A stretch of DNA of 64,000 nt from positions 1 to 64,000 of the forward strand of contig CABQKA010000008.1 in the NCBI GenBank assembly GCA_902464615.1, given 5' to 3'. The position numbers and the translations under genes are program-made. The stretch is from an uncultured Prevotella sp. (lineage in GTDB: Bacteria > Bacteroidota > Bacteroidia > Bacteroidales > Bacteroidaceae). This document shows positions 17,294-25,672 of the stretch, in pieces (positions within the stretch are counted from its first letter, which is position 1; every line of letters begins with the position of its first letter). The notes beneath the pieces were generated by a model. That model was not told the origin of the DNA. It searched no databases and worked only from the letters and a program-made list of their open reading frames with translations.

Positions 17294-18088
17294 ATGAAAC
17301 AGACCTGTAACGTATGCGGCCACGAATTTGACGCCGCCGAAGCACAATGCCCTCACTGCGGCAATCCCGGAGAACAGCCCGCCGGCACGCCGCCCAGTGC
17401 GGAAAGCGCACCATCGTGCCCGCCGGTGCCGGACCTCACGGAGGCACAGCCGGCGGCCGGGACGCCCGTGCCGCCCCCTGCTCCGCCCGCCGCAGCCGAC
17501 GAAATGCCGCCGGCCGCCATCCCGGAGCCGCCCGCACCGCACCGCCGCCGCAACCCGTGGCCCTGGATAGCGCTGGGACTGCTGGCCTTGCTGGTCGCAG
17601 GAGCCGCCGTGTGGTACCACCAAATCACGGAAGGCCGCCCCTACGACTACGACGACACGCCCTATGCCGAACCGGCGGAAACCGCCGTCCCGATGCCTGA
17701 AAAAGAGCCGGACGGCACGCTGGAGGAAGAACTTGCCCTGCCGGCCGACTCTGCCGCCATCGCAGCCCCGGCCGACACCGCGGCCATAGCCCCCGAGCCG
17801 CACAACCTCGTCCTCTCGGGCACACTGGTGCTCGAAAGCGACCCGTCCGTCACATGCGACGTGCTGATCCACGCCAACATAGAGGCCGACGGCGACGTGA
17901 CCGGCTCCGCCGCCTGGAACAATACGAGTAGCGGGCTCACGGGCTTGTACAACGCCAACACGGAGCACCTCGTGCTCTACGAGGAGACAGGAAACCGCTA
18001 TGAAGGCTACATCACGTCGGGCTATTCCTACAACGGAACGTACAGCGACGAAAACGGGACGTGGCACTTTACGCTAAACGTGAACTGA
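17294..18088 (+). CDS. Zinc-ribbon, single-pass membrane protein of unknown function
   Basis: About 264 residues. A zinc ribbon at the N-terminus has cysteines at 5, 8, 19 and 22 (CNVC and CPHC). A Pro/Ala-rich linker (about 28-82) and an Arg patch lead into one membrane helix (about 90-107). The C-terminal part (about 165-264) is rich in Gly, Asn, Tyr and Thr and looks beta-stranded. The topology suggests a cytoplasmic ribbon and an outside-facing C-terminal domain. I know no function for it. The start is the ATG before the first CxxC; the frame is open upstream to 17192. It is 47 bp before the CDF gene. Confidence 0.7.
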   Translation: MKQTCNVCGHEFDAAEAQCPHCGNPGEQPAGTPPSAESAPSCPPVPDLTEAQPAAGTPVPPPAPPAAADEMPPAAIPEPPAPHRRRNPWPWIALGLLALLVAGAAVWYHQITEGRPYDYDDTPYAEPAETAVPMPEKEPDGTLEEELALPADSAAIAAPADTAAIAPEPHNLVLSGTLVLESDPSVTCDVLIHANIEADGDVTGSAAWNNTSSGLTGLYNANTEHLVLYEETGNRYEGYITSGYSYNGTYSDENGTWHFTLNVN

Positions 18089-18135
18089 ACCTGAAGGGAA
18101 GGCCCGTCCGGGCCTCCCGCACTGAACAGCAGAAA

Positions 18136-19086
18136 ATGACGGAGAAGAAAAACGCCGGACGCGAACGGCAAATATACCGCGTCACACTCCTGGGCAGCGT
18201 GTGCAACCTGCTGCTCACGGCTTTCAAGTTCCTTGCCGGCATCCTGGGCGGCAGCGCGGCCATGGTGGCCGACGCGGTCCACTCGCTGTCGGACCTGGCG
18301 ACAGACATCGTCGTCATCGTCTTTGTCCGCATCGCGGGCAAACCGGTGGACAAGGAGCACGACTTCGGGCACGGGAAATACGAGACCCTGGCGACGGCCA
18401 TCATCGGGCTGGCCCTGGTCGGTGTGGGCGTGGGCATTTTCTGGAACGGCGCAAGCACAATCTACGCCGTCGTACACGGCGAAGCCCTCGCACAGCCGGG
18501 GACCATCGCTTTCGTAGCCGCGGTCCTCTCCATCGTGACCAAAGAGGCGCTCTACCAGTACACGGCGCGAAGCGGAAAGCGGCTGGGCTCGCAGGCCATG
18601 ATTGCCAACGCCTGGCACCACCGCAGCGACGCCCTCTCGTCCATCGGGACGGCCGTAGGCATCGGCGGGGCCATTTTCCTCGGCGAGAAGTGGCGCGTGC
18701 TCGACCCTCTGGCCGCCGTGGCCGTAAGTTTCTTCATCGTAAAGGTAGGCTTCCAGCTGCTGATACCCTGCGTGGACGAACTGCTGGAGAAGTCGCTGCC
18801 CGACGACGAGGAGCAGTTCATCCTGGACACCATCCTGGAGCAGCCCGGCGTGGCCGACCCGCACCACCTGCGCACACGCCGCATCGGCAACTACTGCGCC
18901 ATCGAGGTGCACTTCCGCATGGACGGACACACCACGCTAGAGGACGCACACGCCGCCACGCGGGCCATCGAAGACCGCCTCCGCGAAAAATTCGGCCCCG
19001 ACACGCTCATCAACACACACGTGGAGCCTTTCAAACAGCCCTGCGCCGGCACGCCGGCACAGCCGCCACGCGGCGCAGCACAATAA
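18136..19086 (+). CDS. Cation diffusion facilitator family transporter
   Basis: About 316 residues. Membrane helices carry the two CDF metal-binding motifs: VADAVHSLSDLATD near residue 45 and IANAWHHRSDALSS near residue 155. A C-terminal cytoplasmic domain (after about 215) contains ADPHHLRTRRIGNYCAIEVH. The family exports divalent metals such as Zn2+ or Fe2+ in exchange for protons. Metal choice cannot be read from the sequence. The upstream zinc-ribbon gene makes zinc attractive but this is only context. The frame starts earlier, but the Met at 18136 fits the family start. Confidence 0.9.
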   Translation: MTEKKNAGRERQIYRVTLLGSVCNLLLTAFKFLAGILGGSAAMVADAVHSLSDLATDIVVIVFVRIAGKPVDKEHDFGHGKYETLATAIIGLALVGVGVGIFWNGASTIYAVVHGEALAQPGTIAFVAAVLSIVTKEALYQYTARSGKRLGSQAMIANAWHHRSDALSSIGTAVGIGGAIFLGEKWRVLDPLAAVAVSFFIVKVGFQLLIPCVDELLEKSLPDDEEQFILDTILEQPGVADPHHLRTRRIGNYCAIEVHFRMDGHTTLEDAHAATRAIEDRLREKFGPDTLINTHVEPFKQPCAGTPAQPPRGAAQ

Positions 19087-19141
19087 TCGGGCCGCCGGAA
19101 CGTTTTATATACATGACGAGAACGACAGGAAGCAAACAAAG

Positions 19142-19876
19142 ATGAACGCAAGCGCCGCACTTTTCAAACGCTACGCCCGCCGCCTGGCGGGCCTGCTGCT
19201 TTGCGGCTGTGCCCTGACAGCGGCCGCCCAGCAGCGCAAGGTGCAGAACAAGCCCTTCATCGACGAGCGGCGCTTCCACTACGGATTCACCATAGGCCTG
19301 CACGACCAGGGCGTGAAGTTCCAGAACAACGGATACATAGACCCCGCGACGGGCCAGCAGTGGCTCGTGGAGAACGACCGGCAGAACCTGGGCTTCAGTG
19401 TCGGCGTGCTCGGGGAATGGCGCATCAGCCGCTACGTGGCCTTGCGCCTGGTCCCGTCGCTGCACTTCGGGAGCAAGCACCTGACGTTTGTAGACCAGTC
19501 CACCGGGCAGCAGCAGACGCAGGACATGAAATCGTCCTACATCTCCCTGCCGCTCGACCTGAAGGTCAGCGCCCCGCGCTTCAACAACTACCGCCCCTAC
19601 GCCGTGGCCGGCATCAACCCTATGTACGACCTCACGACGGGGAAGCACAGTTACCTGAAGACCAAGCCGCTCAACCTGTTTTTCGAAATAGGCTTCGGCT
19701 GCGACTTCTACCTCCCCTTCTTCAAACTCATCCCGGAGCTGAAATTCTGCATCGGCCTGAACGACGTGCTCCAAAGACGGCGCACGGACCTGACCGACCC
19801 GTCGCAGCTCATCTATACCCAAAGCGTGGACCGCGCAACGACGAACATGGTGATACTCTCCTTCTACTTCGAATGA
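19142..19876 (+). CDS. porT: PorT family outer-membrane protein
   Basis: About 244 residues: a basic, hydrophobic signal peptide ending AAAQ, then the conserved RRFHYGFTIGLHDQGVKFQN and a beta-barrel body ending in an aromatic strand (MVILSFYFE). PorT proteins are outer-membrane barrels originally tied to type IX secretion and gingipain export, but many Bacteroidales carry PorT-like proteins without full T9SS, so the role here is uncertain. It is 55 bp after the CDF gene. The purL promoter begins just after its stop codon. Confidence 0.85.
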   Translation: MNASAALFKRYARRLAGLLLCGCALTAAAQQRKVQNKPFIDERRFHYGFTIGLHDQGVKFQNNGYIDPATGQQWLVENDRQNLGFSVGVLGEWRISRYVALRLVPSLHFGSKHLTFVDQSTGQQQTQDMKSSYISLPLDLKVSAPRFNNYRPYAVAGINPMYDLTTGKHSYLKTKPLNLFFEIGFGCDFYLPFFKLIPELKFCIGLNDVLQRRRTDLTDPSQLIYTQSVDRATTNMVILSFYFE

Positions 19877-19902
19877 AGCAGACAAGGAAATGCCGCGTTT
19901 TA

Positions 19903-19934
19903 TTTGGCCCGCCGCCCGCCAAACATTACCTTTG
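19903..19934 (+). promoter_or_regulatory. purL promoter
   Basis: TTTG (19903-19906) and TACCTTTG (19927-19934) with the ideal 20-bp spacer, starting 27 bp after the porT stop. It places the purL start at 19971 rather than the upstream in-frame Met at 19890. Confidence 0.8.
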
Positions 19935-19970
19935 CAGGCAGAACATCGAAGCAACATAACCATTACCCCT

Positions 19971-22900
19971 ATGATCATATTTTTTAGAACGCCCGGGCAG
20001 AGCGTGATTGCCACAGAAGTGAATCACCGGCCGACGGGAGAGGAACTGGACAAACTATGCTGGCTCTACGGCAATGCGGACGCCCTGAAAGACGAACGGC
20101 TGGAAGGCTGGTACGCCGGCCCGCGCCGCGAAATGATTACGCCCTGGAGCACGAATGCCGTAGAGATTACGCAGAACATGAATCTCGACGGCATTTCGCG
20201 TATAGAAGAATACTTCCCCGTCAGCGGCAAGGACGCGGACCACGACCCGATGCTGCAACGCCTTTATAACGGACTGGACCAGCGCCTGTTCACCGTAGAC
20301 ATCCAACCCGCGCCCATACGCCACATAGAGGACCTGGAGACCTACAACGAGGAGGAAGGACTGGCCCTCTCGCCCGCAGAAATAGACTACCTGCACGGCG
20401 TGGAGCGCCAGCTGGGCAGAAAACTGACAGACTCGGAAGTGTTCGGCTTCGCACAAATCAACTCCGAACACTGCCGCCACAAAATCTTCGGCGGCACGTT
20501 CATCATCGACGGCGAAGAACGGCCCTCGTCCCTCTTTGCCTTAATCAAAAAGACAACACAGGAACATCCGCACCATATCCTGTCGGCCTACAAGGACAAC
20601 GTGGCCTTCGCGCAAGGCCCCGTCATCGAGCAGTTCGCCCCCGCCGACCACACGACCAGCGACTATTTCCGCGTCACGGACGTGGAAAGCGTCATCTCGC
20701 TGAAAGCCGAGACACACAATTTCCCCACTACGGTAGAACCCTTCAACGGAGCTTCGACCGGCACGGGCGGCGAAATCCGCGACCGCATGGCCGGGGGTAC
20801 GGGGTCCTTCCCCATAGCCGGCACGGCCGTCTACATGACGGCATATCCGCGGCTCGACGGCGGGCGCGAATGGGAAGACGTGCTCCCCGTGCGCAAATGG
20901 CTCTACCAGACCCCGGAGCAAATCCTCATCAAGGCTTCGAACGGGGCTTCGGATTTCGGCAATAAGTTCGGCCAGCCGCTCATCGCCGGTTCTGTCCTCA
21001 CCTTCGAACATCAGGAAAACGGCGAGAAATACGGCTACGACAAAGTGGTGATGCTGGCCGGCGGCATCGGGTACGGCACCAAGCGCGACTGCCTGAAAGG
21101 CAAACCGCAAAAGGGCGACGAAATCGTGGTCGTAGGCGGCGACAACTACCGCATCGGCCTGGGCGGCGGGTCGGTAAGCTCCGTCGACACGGGGCGCTAC
21201 AGCAGCGGCATCGAGCTGAACGCCGTGCAGCGCGCCAACCCGGAAATGCAGAAACGCGCCTACAACCTGGTGCGCTCCATCTGCGAGGAAAGCGTCAACC
21301 CCATCGTCTCCATCCACGACCACGGGTCGGCCGGACACGTGAACTGCCTCTCGGAACTCGTGGAAGACTGCGGCGGACTCATCAATATGGACAAGCTCCC
21401 CATAGGCGACCCGACGCTTTCGGCGAAAGAAATCATCGCAAACGAAAGCCAGGAACGCATGGGACTCCTCATACGCAACGAACATCTGGAACACGTGCGC
21501 AAGATAGCGGAACGCGAACGGGCCCCGATGTACGTAGTCGGCGAAACGACAGGAGACGCGCACTTCGCCTTCCGGCAGGCCGACGGGGAACGGCCCTTCG
21601 ACCTCGACGTTGCGCAAATGTTCGGCCACTCCCCCAAAACGGTAATGGTCGACGAGACCGTAAGCCGCACATACGAAAATGTCACTTACGACACCGTCCA
21701 ACTGGACGAATACGTAGCTCGCGTACTCCAGCTCGAAGCCGTCGCCTGCAAAGACTGGCTGACCAATAAGGTAGACCGCTCCATCACGGGGAAGGTCGCC
21801 CGCCAGCAGGGACAGGGCGAACTCCAACTGCCCCTGTCGGACTGCGGCGTAGTGGCTATCGACTACCGCGGTAAGGACGGCATCGCCACCGCACTGGGGC
21901 ATGCCCCGCAAGCCGGACTTGCAAGCCCGAAGGCCGGAAGCGTGCTCTCCGTGGCCGAAGCGCTGACCAACATCGTCTGGGCCTCGCTCGACGAAGGTTT
22001 GGACAGTGTTTCCCTTTCCGCCAACTGGATGTGGCCGTGCCGCTCCCAGAAAGGCGAGGACGCCCGCCTGTACGAAGCCGTACAGGGGCTAAGCGATTTC
22101 TGCTGCGCCCTACGCATCAACGTACCCACCGGGAAAGACTCGCTCTCCCTCTCGCAGCAATATCCCGACGGCGAGAAGGTCATTTCCCCGGGCACCGTCA
22201 TCGTCAGTGCCGGCGGACGCGTCGACGACGTGCGCCGCACCGTCTCGCCCGTCATGGTGAACAAAGAGAAAAGCACCCTCTACCACATCGACTTCTCCGC
22301 CGACCACCTGCGCCTGGGCGGCTCGGCCTTCGCCCAAAGCCGCGGGAAAGTAGGCAGCGACGTACCCACCGTAACCGACCCGGACTACTTCCGCGCCGCG
22401 TTCAACGCCGTACAGGAACTCGTCCACAAGGGACTGCTCCTGGCCGGACACGACATCTCCGCAGGCGGCCTCATCACCTGTCTGCTCGAAATGTGCTTCG
22501 CCAATACGAAAAGCGGCATGGAAATCTCGCTCGACAAGTTCAAGGAGCAAGACCTCATCAAACTCCTCTTCGCCGAGAATCCCGGCGTCGTCGTCCAAGT
22601 TGCCGACAAGCACAAAGCGGCCTTCAAGGACATACTCGGCAAGGCGGGCGTCGACTTTGTCAAGCTGGGCCACCCGGCCGCCGAGCGCCACATACTCGTC
22701 GAGAAGGAAGGCGCCACCTACCAGTTCGGCATCGACTACCTGCGCGACGTGTGGTTCTCCACCTCCTACCTGCTCGACACGAAACAGAGCCTCAACGGCC
22801 GGGCCGCCGAACGCTTCAAGAACTACAAGGAGCAGCCCCTTGAGTTCCACTTCCACCCCGGCTTCACCGGCACTTTCGCCTCCCTCGGACTCGACCCCGC

Positions 22901-23669
22901 GCGCCGCACCCCAAGCAGCGTCCGCGCCGCCATTATCCGCGAGAAAGGCACCAACGGCGACCGTGAAATGGCCTATGCCCTCTACCTCGCCGGCTTCGAC
23001 GTGAAAGACGTCATGATGACCGACCTCGTGACCGGCCGCGAGACGCTGGACGACGTCCAAATGATGGTCTTCTGCGGCGGATTCTCCAACAGCGACGTGC
23101 TCGGCTCCGCCAAAGGCTGGGCCGGAGCTTTCCTCTACAACCCCAAGGCAAAGGCCGCACTCGACCGCTTCTACGCCCGCGAAGACACCCTCTCGCTCGG
23201 CGTATGCAACGGCTGCCAGCTCATGGTCGAGCTCGACCTCGTCAACCCCGGGCGGCCCCGCCGCGCGCGCATGCTCCACAACGACAGCCGCAAGTTCGAA
23301 AGCGCCTACCTCGGCGTCACCGTCCCCACCAACCGCAGCGTCATGTTCGGAAGCCTCAGCGGCGACCGGCTCGGCATCTGGGTGGCCCACGGCGAAGGGA
23401 AATTCTCCCTGCCGCAACCTGAAGACGACTACAACGTCGTACTGAAGTATACCTACGAAGCCTACCCCGGCAATCCGAACGGCTCCGACTACGCCGTGGC
23501 AGGCATCTGCTCGCCCGACGGACGCCACCTCGCCATGATGCCCCACCTGGAGCGCGCCTTCTACCCCTGGCAGAACGCCTACTACCCCGCCGACCGGCAA
23601 GCCGACGACGTGACGCCGTGGATGGAAGCCTTCGTCAACGCCCGCAAGTGGGCCGAGGCACACCGGTAA
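19971..23669 (+). CDS. purL: Phosphoribosylformylglycinamidine synthase, single chain
   Basis: About 1232 residues, the long one-chain form. It converts FGAR, glutamine and ATP to FGAM in purine synthesis. Visible parts: FGAM synthase halves (FAQINSEHCRHKIFGG near residue 162; FPTTVEPFNGASTGTGGEIRD), a second AIRS-like half, and a C-terminal class I glutaminase with the nucleophile elbow LGVCNGCQLMVEL (Cys about 1079) and WVAHGEGKF. All key residues appear intact. The ATG at 19971 is chosen because its own promoter ends at 19934. A terminator follows at 23724-23759. Confidence 0.97.
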   Translation: MIIFFRTPGQSVIATEVNHRPTGEELDKLCWLYGNADALKDERLEGWYAGPRREMITPWSTNAVEITQNMNLDGISRIEEYFPVSGKDADHDPMLQRLYNGLDQRLFTVDIQPAPIRHIEDLETYNEEEGLALSPAEIDYLHGVERQLGRKLTDSEVFGFAQINSEHCRHKIFGGTFIIDGEERPSSLFALIKKTTQEHPHHILSAYKDNVAFAQGPVIEQFAPADHTTSDYFRVTDVESVISLKAETHNFPTTVEPFNGASTGTGGEIRDRMAGGTGSFPIAGTAVYMTAYPRLDGGREWEDVLPVRKWLYQTPEQILIKASNGASDFGNKFGQPLIAGSVLTFEHQENGEKYGYDKVVMLAGGIGYGTKRDCLKGKPQKGDEIVVVGGDNYRIGLGGGSVSSVDTGRYSSGIELNAVQRANPEMQKRAYNLVRSICEESVNPIVSIHDHGSAGHVNCLSELVEDCGGLINMDKLPIGDPTLSAKEIIANESQERMGLLIRNEHLEHVRKIAERERAPMYVVGETTGDAHFAFRQADGERPFDLDVAQMFGHSPKTVMVDETVSRTYENVTYDTVQLDEYVARVLQLEAVACKDWLTNKVDRSITGKVARQQGQGELQLPLSDCGVVAIDYRGKDGIATALGHAPQAGLASPKAGSVLSVAEALTNIVWASLDEGLDSVSLSANWMWPCRSQKGEDARLYEAVQGLSDFCCALRINVPTGKDSLSLSQQYPDGEKVISPGTVIVSAGGRVDDVRRTVSPVMVNKEKSTLYHIDFSADHLRLGGSAFAQSRGKVGSDVPTVTDPDYFRAAFNAVQELVHKGLLLAGHDISAGGLITCLLEMCFANTKSGMEISLDKFKEQDLIKLLFAENPGVVVQVADKHKAAFKDILGKAGVDFVKLGHPAAERHILVEKEGATYQFGIDYLRDVWFSTSYLLDTKQSLNGRAAERFKNYKEQPLEFHFHPGFTGTFASLGLDPARRTPSSVRAAIIREKGTNGDREMAYALYLAGFDVKDVMMTDLVTGRETLDDVQMMVFCGGFSNSDVLGSAKGWAGAFLYNPKAKAALDRFYAREDTLSLGVCNGCQLMVELDLVNPGRPRRARMLHNDSRKFESAYLGVTVPTNRSVMFGSLSGDRLGIWVAHGEGKFSLPQPEDDYNVVLKYTYEAYPGNPNGSDYAVAGICSPDGRHLAMMPHLERAFYPWQNAYYPADRQADDVTPWMEAFVNARKWAEAHR

Positions 23670-23723
23670 ATACCGCACCCTACACCGGCGGCACAGCAAA
23701 CAGCCCGGCCGCTACGACACACC

Positions 23724-23762
23724 GCGCGGCGGATTCTCCAAGGGAAGAATCCGCCGCGCTTG
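23724..23762. terminator. purL terminator, shared with the convergent GNAT gene
   Basis: A perfect 14-bp stem (23724-23737 with 23746-23759, 8-nt loop) is followed by TTGTTT on the plus strand. It lies between convergent genes. Confidence 0.85.
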
Positions 23763-23774
23763 TTTCCGTATCCC

Positions 23775-24275
23775 TCACCCGCGCTGATAGGCCAGACGCG
23801 GAGAGCGGCGCTGGTAAATGATGCCGCAGCGCACAAACCCGTTCCGCTCCAACAGGCGTTGCATGATGAGGTTGTCCGCATGCGTGTCCACGCGCAACAC
23901 CGCCGCCCGCGCCGCACACCAGTCCAGCACGCAGCGGAACACCCCGTGCCGCGAACCGTCCGAAGCCAGGCGGTGAATGACCCAATAGGGCGCCTCGTGC
24001 GGCCACCGCCCCTCCTCTATCACGGCATAAGCCTCCTCGGGCCCGGGCAGGAAGCAAAACGTCCCGACCACGCGGCCCGCACCGTCCGTCACGGCCCACT
24101 GCCGCCCCTCGGCCACGTCCTGTTCCACCAGCCCGCGCTCCGGATAACCGTCCGTCCACTGGTTCGGGTTGCCCGAAAGCACCATAGCCCGCCGCGCCGC
24201 CGCAAAGACGCGCATCAGTTCGTCCACATCCGCCACCCGCGCCGGGCGCACGGCCAAATCGCATTGTCCGTCCAT
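23775..24275 (-). CDS. GNAT family N-acetyltransferase
   Basis: About 166 residues. It shows the GNAT pattern: N-terminal VRPARVADVDELMRVF, a central strand pair (VVGTFCFLPGPEEAYAVIE), a helix-capping region (IHRLASDGSRHGVFRCVLDWC) in place of the usual Q/RxxGxG/A loop, and a C-terminal LRVDTHADNLIMQRLLERNGF typical of the family. Acetyl-CoA is the expected donor. The acceptor (amino acid, amine or protein) cannot be predicted. It is a single gene convergent with purL. Confidence 0.85.
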   Translation of the reverse strand: MDGQCDLAVRPARVADVDELMRVFAAARRAMVLSGNPNQWTDGYPERGLVEQDVAEGRQWAVTDGAGRVVGTFCFLPGPEEAYAVIEEGRWPHEAPYWVIHRLASDGSRHGVFRCVLDWCAARAAVLRVDTHADNLIMQRLLERNGFVRCGIIYQRRSPRLAYQRG

Positions 24276-24406
24276 TGTCGTCTGAAAAAAGTAGCCTGCA
24301 AAGAAAACAAAAATTTAGCGGACTAGCAAACCGGCCTCCTCCGACGGACCATCCGCCGCCTTGTTTTCCGGAAACCCAAATAAAAACGCGCAGGCGGGGA
24401 AAAGGC

Positions 24407-24437
24407 TTTCACCGTCTGGACATTATCCTTAAATTTG
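24407..24437 (+). promoter_or_regulatory. Promoter of the two-domain Ig-like lipoprotein
   Basis: TTTC (24407-24410) and TAAATTTG (24430-24437), 19-bp spacer, 44 bp before the ATG at 24481. Confidence 0.55.
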
Positions 24438-24480
24438 CCCAAACAATCCTTCATTTTTTCACCTGTAAAATCTTTATCTC

Positions 24481-25242
24481 ATGAAAAAACTTTCCACACG
24501 CTACCTCCTCGGCCTGTTCGTGTTCCTCTGCGCCGTAGTGGCCAGTTGCGATGACGGGGACGACGGCTCCACCGACAGCACCACGTCGGTCATCTCCCTA
24601 GATATCGAATTCAAGTCCAATGGCTACGACGGCCAAGCTTTCCACTGGAACCAAGACCAGCAGATGAACGTCAGCGTCAGCCTCGACCTGGAGGAATCCG
24701 GTCCGAACACCTCCATCACGCGCGTAGAGTACTACTTCGACGGCGTCAGCATCGGCGCGAGCGAAACGTCGCCCTTCACCCTCAGCTACGCCCTGTCCGA
24801 AGTGGCCACGGGCAGCCACACCCTGCGCCTGCGCGTGTTCTGGCAAGACGGCGGCACCGCGCGCCAGCCCATAGAGCACACCTATGCCGTCCAGGTGAAC
24901 GCCCCGGGCACCCCCGGACCGGGCGACACCACCATGAGGACGGACATCAACACCAACGCACCGGACCCCGACCAACCCAACGTATGGCCGCAGGACCAGA
25001 CGCTGGAGGTCACCGTCTCGGACCATTCCACACCGCCCATGCCCCTCAAGCGCGTGGAGTTCTATTTCGACGGCCAGCTCGTCGGCACGGCCCTCGAGGT
25101 CCCCTTCCGCCTGCGCTATCCCCTGGCCGCCACGGCGCCGGGCCAGCACCAGCTCGCCATCCGCTACTACCGCGACTACAACGGCCAGGAGCTGGAAGGA
25201 CTCCACACGATATCGGTATTCGTAACCGAGCCCGCATCCTGA
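24481..25242 (+). CDS. Lipoprotein with two Ig-like repeats (VEYYFDG family)
   Basis: About 253 residues with a lipobox ending in Cys23 (AVVASC) followed by Asp residues, as in surface-exposed Bacteroidetes lipoproteins. Two tandem domains (about 37-140 and 152-249) share the pattern RVE(Y/F)YFDG..(I/V)G....PF.L.Y.L......G.H.L, which suggests an immunoglobulin-like fold. Three smaller genes downstream (30373, 31027, 31708) carry one copy each. It precedes a SusB-like GH97 gene by 430 bp. Binding or structural roles at the cell surface are plausible, but no function is shown. Confidence 0.75.
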   Translation: MKKLSTRYLLGLFVFLCAVVASCDDGDDGSTDSTTSVISLDIEFKSNGYDGQAFHWNQDQQMNVSVSLDLEESGPNTSITRVEYYFDGVSIGASETSPFTLSYALSEVATGSHTLRLRVFWQDGGTARQPIEHTYAVQVNAPGTPGPGDTTMRTDINTNAPDPDQPNVWPQDQTLEVTVSDHSTPPMPLKRVEFYFDGQLVGTALEVPFRLRYPLAATAPGQHQLAIRYYRDYNGQELEGLHTISVFVTEPAS

Positions 25243-25299
25243 CACCGGAGCATCCCCGGCCCTGCCCACGCACCCGGAGAGGCATCACCACTTCCACTA

Positions 25300-25338
25300 C
25301 GCTGCGGATTCTCTGCCAGGAGAGTCCGCAGCGCCTTT
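25300..25338 (+). terminator. Terminator after the two-domain lipoprotein gene
   Basis: A 14-bp stem with one imperfect pair (25300-25313 with 25320-25333, 6-nt loop) is followed by CCTTTT on the plus strand. Confidence 0.75.
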
Positions 25339-25431
25339 TCTCATGCTACGCGACAAGGCACACCCCACCACAAAGCCAAAAAAGCAGACAGAGTACCGGA
25401 GTGGTTCTGTCCCTGCCCCATCCCCCGCACC

Positions 25432-25494
25432 ACAAGCCTTAGGCACGTTGCCACGGGCCTAAGCCCCATGCCGACGAGGCCTATCCCCGTAAAA
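25432..25494. repeat. Three-unit 21-bp palindromic repeat array (copy 4)
   Basis: Units start at 25432, 25453 and 25474; the middle one, ACGGGCCTAAGCCCCAT, is close to consensus. It lies past the terminator of the upstream gene and 125 bp before the -7 element of the SusB-like gene. Confidence 0.85.
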
Positions 25495-25618
25495 ACCAAG
25501 GCCCGGCACGACTCACGCGGTCCAAAGGAAAGAGACCGGAGACGGCAGCGGGAGAACGGCCGGCCAGACGGCGGAAAAATCAAATGAGGACAACGGCCGA
25601 ACGAAACGGCAAAAACAT

Positions 25619-25626
25619 TAAATTTG
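25619..25626 (+). promoter_or_regulatory. -7 element of the SusB-like gene
   Basis: TAAATTTG, 47 bp before the ATG at 25673. No clear -33 TTTG. Confidence 0.5.
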
Positions 25627-25672
25627 CATGGTGAAAAGCTCTCACATCTAATTACCCATAAAAATTCCACAC

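Larger units (their letters stand above)
25243..25672. other. Intergenic region before the SusB-like gene
   Basis: No gene is seen in these 430 bp. They contain a terminator for the lipoprotein gene (25300-25338), repeat array copy 4 (25432-25494) and a -7 element (25619-25626). Confidence 0.6.

Noticed and set aside
22110..23699. Minus-strand 529-codon frame opposite purL
   Set aside because: Antisense shadow; purL glutaminase motifs confirm the plus strand.
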